Part shown: in pieces, positions 17,922 to 26,676 of the stretch
Numbering within the stretch: the stretch's first letter is position 1
How the letters are laid out: each line of letters starts with the position of its first letter
Made by a program: the position numbers and the translations under genes
Notes under the pieces: model-generated
Told to the model about the DNA's origin: nothing
Database searches by the model: none
Seen by the model: only the letters and a program-made list of their open reading frames with translations
NCBI RefSeq assembly: GCF_030708455.1
Contig: NZ_JAUYWF010000002.1
Span: forward strand, 310,001-374,000
Direction of reading: 5' to 3'
Length of the DNA: 64,000 bases
Source of the DNA: Halomonas sp. SSL-5
Lineage (GTDB): Bacteria > Pseudomonadota > Gammaproteobacteria > Pseudomonadales > Halomonadaceae

Positions 17922-19862
17922 CTAATGTAGGTCGCCGGCGGGTTTCACCGTGGACTCGATCAGCCGGGCACCGAAGGCCTGCTGAAGTTGCTGTACATGG
18001 GGGTCACTCCCCAGCGCCTCAACCGCCCGGGCGTGACGCTGGGCGGCGAGGCGCTCGGCCTGCTGACGGGGCGTCTCGATGTCGGCCGGGATCTCGCCCT
18101 CCTCGACCACCAGGCGGCGTGGGACGCCGTGCTCGACCAGGGCCTGCTGCATGCGCTCGATATGGATCTCGGCACGCATGGCGGAGAGGGTCGGGTCGAG
18201 GCGCAGCCGCAGCCGCTCGCCGTCATCCTCCTCCACCACACAGCCGGCGGCCAGGTTGCGGGTCAGCCCCCCCAGGCCCAGCGCCTCGAAGCCGGTCAGC
18301 CAGTCGGCGTGGGTAAAGCGGCCATGTGCCGTGTTTGACACCCCCGCCGACTCGGGTTCCGCGGCATCGCGGCCCGGGGCCGGGCCTGCCGATGGCGCGG
18401 CTGGCGGCGTGGCGTCCACGACGGCTGCGGAGGTCTCGGCCGGTGCCGGGTCGATAGGCGGCGGAGGTGCCACCGCAGGCGCGGGGGCAGGCCGAGGCTC
18501 TGGCGATGCTGCCACCGGTTCCGGCGGCGGGACAGGCTCGGCGGGGGGCTCCCTCGATGGCGCCGCGGCCGTGTCGGCGGCAGGCTCGCTCGGCGGCGAC
18601 GGCTCCCGGCGGGGCGCCTCCGGCGTCGGCTCGGTAGAGGCACCGGACGGCATCGCCTGGCCGGCCGCCGGCCCCCCCGGCTCGCCGCTGGCCGACGAGG
18701 AGCCGCCCTCCCCCGACACGGCGCGCAGCGGCAGTGGCGTCGCCGCCGGCCTGGGCACGCCCTGGGGGCGGAAGGCCAGCATGCGCAGCAGGGTCATCTC
18801 CAGCGCGGTGCGCAGGTCCGGGGCATTGGCCATGTCGCCGCGCCCCTGGATGCCAATCTGATAGTAGAGCTGCACGTCCTCGGCGGTAAACCGCGAGGCG
18901 AGTGCCAGCAGCGCCTCGCGATCCCCCTGGGCGTTGTCCAGGGCCTCGGGCACCATCTGGGCGATGGCCAGCCGATGCAGCACGCCGGTCACCTCGTCGA
19001 GCACGCCAGCGAAGTCCGGGGCGCGCTCGGCGAGATTCGCCACCTCGGCGAGCAGGCGCGCGGCGTCCACCTCGGCCAGGGCCTCGACCAGCGCCAGCAC
19101 GTGCCGCTGGTCGAGGGTGCCCAGCATGGCCGCCACGTCGGCATGCTCGACGCGACCCTGGCCGAAGGCGATGGCCTGGTCGGTGAGGCTCATGGCATCG
19201 CGCATGGAGCCCTCGGCGGCACGCCCCAGCAGCCACAGGGCGCTCTCCTCGAAGGGCACCGACTCGGCCTCCAGCACCCTGGCCAGGTGCTCGACGATAC
19301 GCTCCGGCGGCATGTGCTTGAGGGTGAACTGCAGGCAGCGCGACAGCACCGTGGGGGGCAGCTTCTGCGGGTCGGTGGTGGCCAGCAGGAACTTCACATG
19401 GGGCGGCGGCTCCTCCAGGGTCTTGAGCAGCGCATTGAAGCTGCTGGTGGAGAGCATGTGCACCTCGTCGATCAGGTACACCTTGTAGCGCCCCTGGGTC
19501 GGCGCGTACTGCACGTTGTCGAGCAGTTCGCGGGTGTCCTCGACCTTGGTGCGCGAGGCCGCATCCACCTCGATCAGGTCGACGAAGCGACCCTCGTCGA
19601 TGGCCCGGCAGCTGTCGCACTCGCCGCAGGGGGTGGAGGTCACGCCCTCATCACCGCGGCCGCCGGCGGTGCAGTTGAGGCACTTGGCGAGGATGCGCGC
19701 CAGGGTGGTCTTGCCCACGCCGCGGGTGCCGGTGAACAGGTAGGCGTGGTGCAGCCGCCCCTGGTCCAGCGCATTGACCAGCGCACGCTGGACATGCTCC
19801 TGGCCGACCAGTTCATGGAAGGTGCGCGGTCGCCACTTGCGGGCCAGAACCTGATAGCTCAT
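17922..19862 (-). CDS. dnaX: DNA polymerase III subunit tau/gamma
   Basis: 646 residues, like E. coli tau (643). The N-terminal AAA+ clamp-loader domain shows Walker [10 protein letters not shown] (about 44-52), a four-Cys zinc module (CLNC...CGECDSC), Walker B LIDEVHML and SRC (sensor/arginine-finger). Residues ~375-510 are a Pro/Ala/Glu-rich low-complexity linker. The remainder matches tau domains IV-V, which bind DnaB helicase and the alpha polymerase subunit. No A-AAA-AAG type slippery heptamer was found, so a frameshifted gamma form is not supported here. Followed by ybaB. Confidence 0.96.
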   Translation of the reverse strand: MSYQVLARKWRPRTFHELVGQEHVQRALVNALDQGRLHHAYLFTGTRGVGKTTLARILAKCLNCTAGGRGDEGVTSTPCGECDSCRAIDEGRFVDLIEVDAASRTKVEDTRELLDNVQYAPTQGRYKVYLIDEVHMLSTSSFNALLKTLEEPPPHVKFLLATTDPQKLPPTVLSRCLQFTLKHMPPERIVEHLARVLEAESVPFEESALWLLGRAAEGSMRDAMSLTDQAIAFGQGRVEHADVAAMLGTLDQRHVLALVEALAEVDAARLLAEVANLAERAPDFAGVLDEVTGVLHRLAIAQMVPEALDNAQGDREALLALASRFTAEDVQLYYQIGIQGRGDMANAPDLRTALEMTLLRMLAFRPQGVPRPAATPLPLRAVSGEGGSSSASGEPGGPAAGQAMPSGASTEPTPEAPRREPSPPSEPAADTAAAPSREPPAEPVPPPEPVAASPEPRPAPAPAVAPPPPIDPAPAETSAAVVDATPPAAPSAGPAPGRDAAEPESAGVSNTAHGRFTHADWLTGFEALGLGGLTRNLAAGCVVEEDDGERLRLRLDPTLSAMRAEIHIERMQQALVEHGVPRRLVVEEGEIPADIETPRQQAERLAAQRHARAVEALGSDPHVQQLQQAFGARLIESTVKPAGDLH

Positions 19863-20021
19863 GCGGCGCGATATCCTTGCGAGAAAACGAAAGCCGGCAA
19901 CGCCGGCATGAAGCCTTCATTCTAGCGCCCGGGGGGCGCCGCGGAAAGCGAGCCACGATGCCCGTCGCCAGCGTGCTGTGCTAGTCTGGCCGCCACTGGC
20001 CATTACAGGGACGACGACGCC

Positions 20022-20987
20022 ATGAGCCAACCCCAAGACCCCGCCCACGGCATCTCATCGCTCACCTACGCGCAGGTCGCCGCCGCCGCCGAGAACCTGG
20101 AACAGCGTGGCGCCGAGCCGACGCTTGCACGGGTGCTGGAGCTGCTCGGCACCGGTTCGCCCAACATCGCCCAGCGCCACCTCGGCACCTGGCGTGACGC
20201 CCGGACTGCCCCGGAGCCGCCGGCCCCGCGCCTCCCCGCGGCGCTGATCGACGCCCTGGAACGGCAGCTGGCGGCACAGGCCGAACGCGGCCTGAGCGAG
20301 GGCCAGCGACTGGCCGACGAGGCGCGCGCCGACGCCTCCACCCTGGCCGAGATCGGCGAGGCCCTGGAGAGGCGCAACGTCGAGCTGGAGCAGCGCCTGG
20401 AACAGGCCGAGCGCGAACGCCAGGCCGCCGGCGAGCGTGGCAACACCCTGCAGTCCGAGCGCGATGACCTGCGCGACAAGCTGGAGCGTGAACAGCAGCT
20501 GGCCCGCGAGAGCCAGGAGGCCCTAGTGCAGCACCGCCAGCAGGTGGCCATGCTGCGCGAGCAACTGGAGGAGGCGCAGCAGGCGCGCCTGGCCGCCGAG
20601 CGCGAGACCCGCGGCATCGAGGAGGAGCGCATCAAGGCCGAGCGCGCCCAGGCGGTGGCCGAGAGCCAGCGCGACGGCGCCCTGGAGCAGGCGCGGGAGA
20701 AGGCCGAGCAGATCGGCCAGCTCAAGCGCGAGATGCAGGAGGAGCGCGCCCGCCAGCGCCAGGAGATCACCGAGATGCGAGCCGAGCAGAAGGCACGCCT
20801 GGATGCCGTGGAGCGGGCCAAGCAGGAGGCGCAGAAACAGGCCCAGGAAGCCGCCCAGCGCGCCACCAAGGCCGAGATCCGCGCCGAGGCGCTGCAGGCC
20901 ACCCAGAGCGCCCTCAAGTCCCGCATGGACGCCATGCAGGTCCAGCAGCGCCAGCGCGGCATGCGCTCCCAGGGCGAGCGGGACTAG
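20022..20987 (+). CDS. KfrA-like DNA-binding protein with long coiled coil
   Basis: 321 residues. The first ~65 (LTYAQVAAAAENLEQRGAEPTLARVLELLGTGSPNIAQRHL) match the KfrA N-terminal helix-turn-helix domain, known from plasmid replication/partition regions. From residue ~80 to 300 the protein is almost continuous Glu/Arg/Gln/Ala heptads, a coiled coil of roughly 200 residues. KfrA proteins bind operator DNA, repress themselves and oligomerise. Here the gene is chromosomal and monocistronic, divergent from dnaX (159-base gap), converging on the deacetylase gene with a shared palindromic terminator. Role on the chromosome unknown. Confidence 0.82.
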   Translation: MSQPQDPAHGISSLTYAQVAAAAENLEQRGAEPTLARVLELLGTGSPNIAQRHLGTWRDARTAPEPPAPRLPAALIDALERQLAAQAERGLSEGQRLADEARADASTLAEIGEALERRNVELEQRLEQAERERQAAGERGNTLQSERDDLRDKLEREQQLARESQEALVQHRQQVAMLREQLEEAQQARLAAERETRGIEEERIKAERAQAVAESQRDGALEQAREKAEQIGQLKREMQEERARQRQEITEMRAEQKARLDAVERAKQEAQKQAQEAAQRATKAEIRAEALQATQSALKSRMDAMQVQQRQRGMRSQGERD

Positions 20988-20998
20988 TCCCGCTCGCC
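20973..20998. terminator. Perfect 26-bp palindrome at convergent gene ends
   Basis: A perfect 26-base palindrome made of GGCGAGCGGGAC, TA and the complement of the first arm. It includes the kfrA-like stop codon (TAG 20985-20987) and ends two bases before the deacetylase stop codon. Position and symmetry suit a bidirectional terminator; neither side has a T-tract. Confidence 0.6.
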
Positions 20999-20999
20999 G

Positions 21000-22046
21000 T
21001 TACGTTCCTTCGCGGGCCTCCTGCTCGAAGCCGCTCAGCACATTGGCCACGTTGACGCCGATCTCCTCCACCGCGTAGCCCCCCTCCATCAACACCAGGG
21101 TAGGCAGGCCCAGCGCCGCCAGGCGCCGCCCCATCTCGGAAAAGTCCTCGCTGGCGAGGGTGAAGGCGCTGATCGGGTCGCCCGCGAAGGTGTCCACCCC
21201 CAGCGAGACGATCAGCAGCTCGCAACCCGCCTCACGGATACGCTCCTTGGCCGCTTCCAGCACGTGGAACCACACCTCGACACCGGTGCCCTCCGGCAGC
21301 GGGTAGTTGACGGTATAGCCCGCCCCCTCGCCCTCGCCCACCTCGTCGGCATGGCCCATGAAGTAGGGAAAGCAGTTCATGGGGTCGCCATGGATCGACA
21401 CGAACAGCACGTCGCTGCGCCGCTCGAAGATCTGCTGGGTGCCGTTGCCGTGGTGGAAGTCCACATCGAGGATCGCCACCCGCGACAGCCCGGCATCCAG
21501 CGCCCGCTGGGCGGCCACGGCGGCATTGTTGAAGAAGCAGTAGCCGCCGAACTGGTCGATGGCGGCGTGATGGCCCGGCGGGCGACACAGCCCGAAGGCC
21601 GGCTCACCGCTGGCCAGCACGTGGTCCAGCGCCGAGAGCGCCACGTCCTTGCTGGCCATGGCCGCCTCGAAGGTGCCCGGGCAAATCGAGGTGTCCGCCC
21701 CCAGGGCGTAGTGGCCCAGGCGCCCGTCGACGCAGCTGGGAATGCGCCGCCCCGGCATGGTCCGGGTAGGCCAGACCCAGGCGATCGCCTCGCCCTCCCG
21801 GCCCAGCGCCCGCCAGTCATCCCAGCAGTTCGCCAGGAAGTCGACATAATCGGCGTCGTGCACCGCCAGCACCGGCGCCAGGCCGTGCTCCGCGGGCTCG
21901 ACCAGGTCCTGGAAGCCGGCATCGCGCAGGCCGGCCAGGATCATGTCGACCCGCTCCGGGCACTTCCAGGGCGGCACCAGTTGGCCGCCGTCGAGTTCGG
22001 TCTTCGCGCGGCGTGCCTTGGTGGTCTCGGAATGATAGATACGCAT
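21000..22046 (-). CDS. Histone-deacetylase-family amidohydrolase, acetylpolyamine amidohydrolase type
   Basis: 348 residues of the arginase/deacetylase fold. Zinc and charge-relay residues are visible: RPPGHHAAIDQFGGYCFFNNAAVAA (catalytic His pair), LDVDFHHGNGTQ (Asp and His zinc ligands) and GVDTFAGDPIS (Asp ligand), then EGGYAVEEIG with the transition-state Gly/Tyr region. Length and the N-terminal ETTKARRAKTELDGG insert fit acetylpolyamine amidohydrolases, which hydrolyse acetylputrescine-like amides; exact substrate is inferred. It is the last gene of an operon with an ABC importer (31-base gap), suggesting that what is imported is then deacetylated. Confidence 0.88.
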   Translation of the reverse strand: MRIYHSETTKARRAKTELDGGQLVPPWKCPERVDMILAGLRDAGFQDLVEPAEHGLAPVLAVHDADYVDFLANCWDDWRALGREGEAIAWVWPTRTMPGRRIPSCVDGRLGHYALGADTSICPGTFEAAMASKDVALSALDHVLASGEPAFGLCRPPGHHAAIDQFGGYCFFNNAAVAAQRALDAGLSRVAILDVDFHHGNGTQQIFERRSDVLFVSIHGDPMNCFPYFMGHADEVGEGEGAGYTVNYPLPEGTGVEVWFHVLEAAKERIREAGCELLIVSLGVDTFAGDPISAFTLASEDFSEMGRRLAALGLPTLVLMEGGYAVEEIGVNVANVLSGFEQEAREGT

Positions 22047-22077
22047 GGCGTGTCTCCTTGTTCGCGCCTCGAGCGCG

Positions 22078-22872
22078 TCAGCCCAGCAGCAGCGAGTCGT
22101 CGTCGACCTGCTCGCCGCGGGCCCGCTCGAAGAGCCTGAGCAGGTCGGGCACGCCGAGCCCCTCGCGCTCCTCGCCCTTGACGTCGAAGGCCACCTCGCC
22201 CTGGTCCATCATGATGGTGCGATGCCCCACGTCCAGGGCCTGTCGCATGCTGTGGGTGACCATCAGGGCGGTCAGGCGCTGTTCACGGATGATATCGGCG
22301 GAGAGCTCGAGCACGAAGCTGGCGATGCGCGGGTCGAGCGCCGCGGTATGCTCGTCCAGGAGCAGGATCTCCATGGGCTGCAGTGCCGCCATCAGCAGGC
22401 TGACCGCCTGGCGCTGGCCGCCGGAGAGCAGCCCGATGCTGTCGTGGAGGCGATCCTCCAGCCCCAGGCCCAGGCGCGCCAGGTTGTCACGCAGGCGGCC
22501 GCGCAGGCTGGCGTCGAGTGCCCGCCCCAGGCGCCGACGCCGCCCGCGGGCGAAGGCCAGGGCCATGTTCTCCTCGAGGGTCAGGGTGCTGCAGGTGCCG
22601 GCCAGCGGGTCCTGGTAGACCCGCGCCACCAGGTCGGCACGCTTGAAGGCCGCCAGGCGGGTAACGTCGCGCCCGCCGATCAGCACCCGCCCCGGCTGGG
22701 CGATGATCTCCCCGGCCAGCACGTTGAGCAGCGTCGACTTGCCCGCGCCGTTGCCGCCGATGACGGTGACGAACTCGCCCTCATCGATGGTCAGGTCGAT
22801 CCCCTTGAGCACGTGGTTCTCGAGCGGCGTGCCGGGATTGAAGGTGACGTGGATATCCTGTAGCTCGATCAT
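22078..22872 (-). CDS. ABC transporter ATP-binding protein
   Basis: 264 residues with Walker A GGNGAGKST, signature LLSGGQRQA, Walker B ILLLDEHTAALD and H-loop VTHSM. The DEHTAALD variant and overall sequence place it with ATPases serving PF04392-type importers (COG1101), matching the solute-binding gene two positions upstream. The stop/start with the permease overlap by four bases. It energises the importer encoded here. Confidence 0.93.
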   Translation of the reverse strand: MIELQDIHVTFNPGTPLENHVLKGIDLTIDEGEFVTVIGGNGAGKSTLLNVLAGEIIAQPGRVLIGGRDVTRLAAFKRADLVARVYQDPLAGTCSTLTLEENMALAFARGRRRRLGRALDASLRGRLRDNLARLGLGLEDRLHDSIGLLSGGQRQAVSLLMAALQPMEILLLDEHTAALDPRIASFVLELSADIIREQRLTALMVTHSMRQALDVGHRTIMMDQGEVAFDVKGEEREGLGVPDLLRLFERARGEQVDDDSLLLG

Positions 22873-23750
22873 GCGCTACGCCTCCTGAGCTTGAGCCGCG
22901 GGAGCACCAGCGCGAAGCCGACCAGCAGGGCGGTGACCAGGTTGAGGTCCTGGGCCTTGAGGCCGATGAAGTCGGCGTTGAGCGCCACCGCCACCATCAG
23001 GCGATAGAGGATGGAACCGAAGATGCAGGCCAGGGTGGCCACCAGGATGGTGCGGCCCGGGATCAGCGACTGGCCACCGATCACCGCCGCCAGGCCCACC
23101 ACGATGGTGCCCACGCCCATGGTCACGTCGGCACTGCCCTGGCTCTGGGCGAACAGCGCGCCCCCCAGCGCCACCAGGGCGTTGGAGAGCGCCATGCCGG
23201 AGAGCACCATCACCGAGGTATTGATGCCATTGCCCGAGGCCATGCGCGCGTTCTCGCCGGTGGCCCGCATGGCCAGGCCCACCTCGCTGTTGAGGAAGCG
23301 GTTGAGCAGCGCGGTGACCACCGCCAGGCCGGCGAGGATCGCCAGCGGAAAGACGATGTAGCGGCTGACCGGCAGCGACTCCAGCGGCGTGAAGATGGTG
23401 TCGTCGGTCAACAGCGCGATATTGGGTCGACCCATCACCCGCAGGTTGATCGAGTAGAGCGCGATCATCGACAGGATCGATGCCAGCAGGTTGAGGATCT
23501 TGAGCTTCACCGCCATCCAGGCGGTAACCGTCCCGGCCATGGCACCGGCAATCACCGCCAGGGCGGTGCCCACCCAGGGGTTGCCACCACCCACGATCCA
23601 CACCGCCGCCACGGCGGCGCCCAGCGGGAAGCTGCCATCGACGGTGAGGTCGGGGAAGTCCAGAACGCGGAAGGAGAGATAGACGCCGAGCGCCACGAAA
23701 CCGAAGATGAGGCCAAGCTCGATGGCCCCCAGAAAGGCGATAAGACTCAT
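22869..23750 (-). CDS. ABC transporter permease (COG4120-like)
   Basis: 293 residues from ATG 23750 (MSLIAFLGAIELGLIFGFVALGVYLSFRVLDFPDLTVDGSFPLGAAV); a longer frame starts at an upstream TTG. About eight to nine hydrophobic helices with the family motif FRVLDFPDLTVDGSFPLGA near the start, then a GVGTIVVGLAAVIGG coupling region. It forms the membrane channel with the ATPase it overlaps; a hairpin separates it from the solute-binding gene. Confidence 0.92.
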   Translation of the reverse strand: MSLIAFLGAIELGLIFGFVALGVYLSFRVLDFPDLTVDGSFPLGAAVAAVWIVGGGNPWVGTALAVIAGAMAGTVTAWMAVKLKILNLLASILSMIALYSINLRVMGRPNIALLTDDTIFTPLESLPVSRYIVFPLAILAGLAVVTALLNRFLNSEVGLAMRATGENARMASGNGINTSVMVLSGMALSNALVALGGALFAQSQGSADVTMGVGTIVVGLAAVIGGQSLIPGRTILVATLACIFGSILYRLMVAVALNADFIGLKAQDLNLVTALLVGFALVLPRLKLRRRSA

Positions 23751-23776
23751 GAAGGCTTCCAAGCGCGAGAAGCAAT

Positions 23777-23800
23777 CCGGGGAGGGTCGCCCCTCCCCGG
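23777..23800 (-). terminator. Intercistronic hairpin between the solute-binding and permease genes
   Basis: A 10-bp stem CCGGGGAGGG/CCCTCCCCGG with a 4-base loop sits between the solute-binding stop (23825) and the permease start (23750). No T-tract follows, so it more likely stabilises the upstream message or partly attenuates the operon, a common way to make more binding protein than permease. Confidence 0.55.
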
Positions 23801-23824
23801 TTCATTCTCGTCGGGTTTATTCTG

Positions 23825-24787
23825 TTAGTCGAAGATCTCGACCGCTTGCTCCTCGAACTCGGCCGGGATCTCGTAGCCGATCTGCTCGGCGGCGCGGCGG
23901 TTGAGGATCAGCTCGAGCTTCTCGACGGTGCCCACCGGCAGGTCACCGGCCTGCTCGCCGCCCAGGATGCGCGCGATCATCTCGCCGGTCTGGCGCCCCA
24001 TGTCGTAGTAGCTGAAGCCCAGCGAGGCCAGGGCGCCACGCTCGACGGAGGAGTTGTCGCCGGTGAACACCGGGATATCGGCGTCATAGCCGACCTTGAG
24101 CACGCTCTCCAGGGCCGAGACCACGGTGTTGTCCACCGGCACGTAGATGGCGTCGGCGCGACCGGCCAGGCTGCGCGCCGCGCCCATCACCTCGGAGGTA
24201 CGCGAGGCGGTCACCTCGACCAGCTCGAAGCCGAGCTCGGGCGCCATCGCGTTGAGCTTCTCGGCCTGGGAGACGGAATTGGCCTCGCCGGGGTTGTAGA
24301 TCACACCCAGCCGCTCGGCCTCGGGGAACATGTCGCGGATCAGCTGCAGCTGCGCCTGCAGGGGCGGCGCGTCCACCACGCCGGTGATATGGCCACCGGG
24401 GGCGTCCATGTCGCTCACCAGCTTGGCGATCAGCGGATCGGTGACGGCGGTGAAGACGATGGGGGTATCGTCCTGCAGCGCCGAGGCCGCGGCCTGGGCA
24501 GAGGGGGTGCTGATCGCCAGCACCAGGTCGGGGCGGTCGCCGGCGAACTTGCGGGCGATCTGGGCGGCGATGGAGGTGTCACCCTGGGCGTTCTGGAAGT
24601 CGACCTCGAGGTTGTCGCCCTCCACGTAGCCGCGCTCGGCGAGTTCATCCAGGGCGCCCTGGCGGCTGGCATCCAGGGCCGGGTGCTCAACGATCTGGGT
24701 GATGCCCAGGGTGACGGTCTCGGCCTGTGCCACCCCGGCCATCAGCATGGAGCCCAGCACCGCGGAGAGAATTCGACGCCGCATCAT
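23825..24787 (-). CDS. ABC transporter substrate-binding protein (PF04392 / TrpX type)
   Basis: 320 residues from ATG 24787, with GAGGG six bases upstream. A signal peptide (RRRILSAVLGSMLMAGVAQA) precedes a two-lobed periplasmic binding domain: LGITQIVEHPALDASRQG, then KFAGDRPDLVLAIST and GVIYNPGEANS, then YVPVDNTVVSALES and GFSYYDMGRQTGEM. This is the family that includes tryptophan/tyrosine-binding TrpX. First gene of the operon; the ligand is unknown. The adjacent acetylpolyamine amidohydrolase-type enzyme suggests an acetylated amine or related compound, as inference. Confidence 0.9.
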   Translation of the reverse strand: MMRRRILSAVLGSMLMAGVAQAETVTLGITQIVEHPALDASRQGALDELAERGYVEGDNLEVDFQNAQGDTSIAAQIARKFAGDRPDLVLAISTPSAQAAASALQDDTPIVFTAVTDPLIAKLVSDMDAPGGHITGVVDAPPLQAQLQLIRDMFPEAERLGVIYNPGEANSVSQAEKLNAMAPELGFELVEVTASRTSEVMGAARSLAGRADAIYVPVDNTVVSALESVLKVGYDADIPVFTGDNSSVERGALASLGFSYYDMGRQTGEMIARILGGEQAGDLPVGTVEKLELILNRRAAEQIGYEIPAEFEEQAVEIFD

Positions 24788-25020
24788 GGTGTTCCCTCTT
24801 CTTCTGTTGACGAGTTGTGCGCTTGATGAATTGTTGAAACGCCTCGGCAAGGCGAAGCCAGCACCTTAGCGTGGTTCACGCCTGCGGCCAATACGACTAT
24901 CCAACGAACGGCCATGTGAGCGTCACCGGGCAGGCCGCAGAGAGGCACGCCGGCCCGCTGAGGGCGGAAGACGATGGAGAAACAAGGGGGAGACGAGGCA
25001 GGCTAAGGCCCCAGAATGGA

Positions 25021-25130
25021 GGCGGCCCCGACAGCCACATCCCGGCACACGCGTCCACCACTACCGTTGCTCCCTTCCGGGCCTGGCGGGGTTTGCGGTC
25101 TAGCGTTGCGGGAGGACCGACGGGGCCACC
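25021..25130 (-). ncRNA. ffs: 4.5S RNA, signal recognition particle RNA
   Basis: On the minus strand, about 110 nt begin near 25130 and fold into the 4.5S RNA hairpin: terminal GGCCCCG/CGGGGCC, CCTCCCGCAACGC, the conserved apical GGCCCGGAAGGGAGCA region that binds Ffh, and the closing GTGTGCCGGGATGTGGCTG. These blocks match the E. coli RNA (114 nt) in order. With Ffh it targets inner-membrane proteins to FtsY. Exact ends are estimated. Confidence 0.93.
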
Positions 25131-25155
25131 ACAGCATGACATCTCGGGGATGCCG

Positions 25156-25196
25156 ACTCGGCAGGTGTGACGTTTGCGATCAACGTCTTGCCGAGT
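25156..25196 (-). other. Structured 5' leader hairpin of the ffs transcript
   Basis: Outer stem ACTCGGCA (25156-25163)/TGCCGAGT (25189-25196) and inner stem GACGTT (25169-25174)/AACGTC (25182-25187) form a strong two-part hairpin immediately downstream of the predicted ffs start site, about 26 nt before the mature RNA. A processed leader is known for 4.5S RNA; this hairpin would be part of it. Confidence 0.6.
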
Positions 25197-25204
25197 GCGG
25201 CGGC

Positions 25205-25233
25205 ACTATAACAGCGCCGCCGGGGGCAAGCAA
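25205..25233 (-). promoter_or_regulatory. ffs: Sigma-70 promoter for ffs
   Basis: On the minus strand, TTGCTT (25233-25228), a 17-base spacer and TATAGT (25210-25205). Transcription would start near 25198 and run into the 4.5S gene about 68 bases on. This is the best-matched promoter in the window apart from the tRNA promoter. Confidence 0.65.
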
Positions 25234-25368
25234 GGAGGCGCGGCGGCTGAATCCGGGATGTCGGCCAACGCTGTGTGCTGTAGCATGAGGTCATCCCTTC
25301 CTTGCGTGATCATCTCTGTACGGTAACGTCAGGGAGGCTTTCCCCATCGCCAAACAAGGAGGCGCCAC

Positions 25369-26592
25369 ATGAAGAAGGATCCGAACAAGGGCTATATCGC
25401 CCTGCTGGGCTGGAGCCTGAACGCCGTCGAAGCCGCCGAGAACTTCGACCGACGCTACGTCGTGGTGGCGCCGGACTGGGCGGAGGAGTATTGCCAGAAG
25501 CATGACATCCCCTACGTGCCGTGGAACTTCGAGCGCCTGAACGACCGCTCCATGGAGATCGCCGAGACACTCAAGGAGATGGGTGTTGACGTGGCCATTC
25601 CCATGTTCGAGGAGACCGTGGAGTGGGCCGGCGCCATCAACTCGGTGCTGCTGGACAGCCCGCGTCTCTATGGCCAGTCGCTGCTGTTGCGCGACAAAGC
25701 GCTGATGAAGCGCCGCGCCCAGCTGGGCGGCATCCGTGTGGGCATCTTCGAGGAGGCCCACGACAAGGAAGACGTCATCCGCTTCCTCAAGCGGGTCAAC
25801 CAGACCCTGCTCAAGCTCGACGGCGACCCCAACGACCCCATCCACCTCAAGGCGTTCGACAAGGCCGGCTGCCTGGGCCACCGGGTGATCCGCACCCCGG
25901 ACGAGGTCGATACCATCCCCGACGAGGAGTTCCCGGTGCTGATGGAGTCGCACCTGGACGGCTGGGAATTCGCCGTGGAGGCGTGGATCCACAACGGCAA
26001 GATCGTCTTCCTCAACATCTCCGAGTACGTGACCCTGGGCTATTCGGTGTTCGTGCCCGCCTCGCCGGAGCTGGAAAAGTACCGCCCGCAGATCACCGCC
26101 CAGATCGAGAAGCTGATCAAGGCCTTCGATATCGAGTTCGGCCTGATCCACCCCGAGTACTTCGTCACCAATGACGGCGAGATGTACTTCGGCGAGGTGG
26201 CCTACCGTCCGCCGGGCTTCAAGGTCTTCGAACTGCTGGAGCGGGTCTACGGCTTCAATGCCTATCAGGCCTCGATGCTGGTATTCGACCCCAAGGCCAC
26301 CGACGAGGAGGTCAAGGCCTTCTTCCCCAAGGAAGTGGTCGATGCCGACGGCTACGCCGGCTGCTTCGGGGTCTATCCGCGCCGCCGCGTGGTCAGCAAG
26401 CTGGAGATTCCCGAAGAGGTCGAGGACGACCCCTACTTCGAGTCCCACGAGCTCACCGCCCCCATGGAGGAGACCGTCACCAAGCGCACGGCCTTCGGCA
26501 CCCACTGGGGCCTGATCTACTTCAAGGGTGACGAGGCGGCACGCATGAAGGAACTGCTCAGTAACATGGAAGAGCTTGATTTCTATGTCTGA
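25369..26592 (+). CDS. ATP-grasp carboxylate-amine/thiol ligase of unknown substrate
   Basis: 407 residues, with AAGGAGG six bases before the ATG. The N-terminal third is a pre-ATP-grasp Rossmann-like domain. ATP-grasp features follow: RDKALMKRRAQLGG (adenine/Lys segment), a Gly loop KAFDKAGCLG, ESHLDGWEFAVEAWIHNGKIVFLN, then IHPEYFVTNDGEMYFGEVAYRPPG, where Glu residues and the Arg bind Mg-ATP and phosphate. Such enzymes activate a carboxylate as acyl phosphate and join it to an amine or thiol, as in dipeptide and amide ligases. Substrates cannot be read. It precedes a large papain-like-signature protein on the same strand (84 bases), suggesting a functional pair. Confidence 0.85.
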   Translation: MKKDPNKGYIALLGWSLNAVEAAENFDRRYVVVAPDWAEEYCQKHDIPYVPWNFERLNDRSMEIAETLKEMGVDVAIPMFEETVEWAGAINSVLLDSPRLYGQSLLLRDKALMKRRAQLGGIRVGIFEEAHDKEDVIRFLKRVNQTLLKLDGDPNDPIHLKAFDKAGCLGHRVIRTPDEVDTIPDEEFPVLMESHLDGWEFAVEAWIHNGKIVFLNISEYVTLGYSVFVPASPELEKYRPQITAQIEKLIKAFDIEFGLIHPEYFVTNDGEMYFGEVAYRPPGFKVFELLERVYGFNAYQASMLVFDPKATDEEVKAFFPKEVVDADGYAGCFGVYPRRRVVSKLEIPEEVEDDPYFESHELTAPMEETVTKRTAFGTHWGLIYFKGDEAARMKELLSNMEELDFYV

Positions 26593-26676
26593 GCTTGATC
26601 CCCATGTCCAAGCTTGATTTTCAGGCGAGATCTAGGCGTCATGTAAGACATGACAGCCGGACGACAAGGATTCAGC

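Noticed and set aside
18650..18900. Programmed frameshift in dnaX producing the gamma subunit
   Set aside because: No A-rich slippery heptamer in the linker region; only tau is supported by the sequence.
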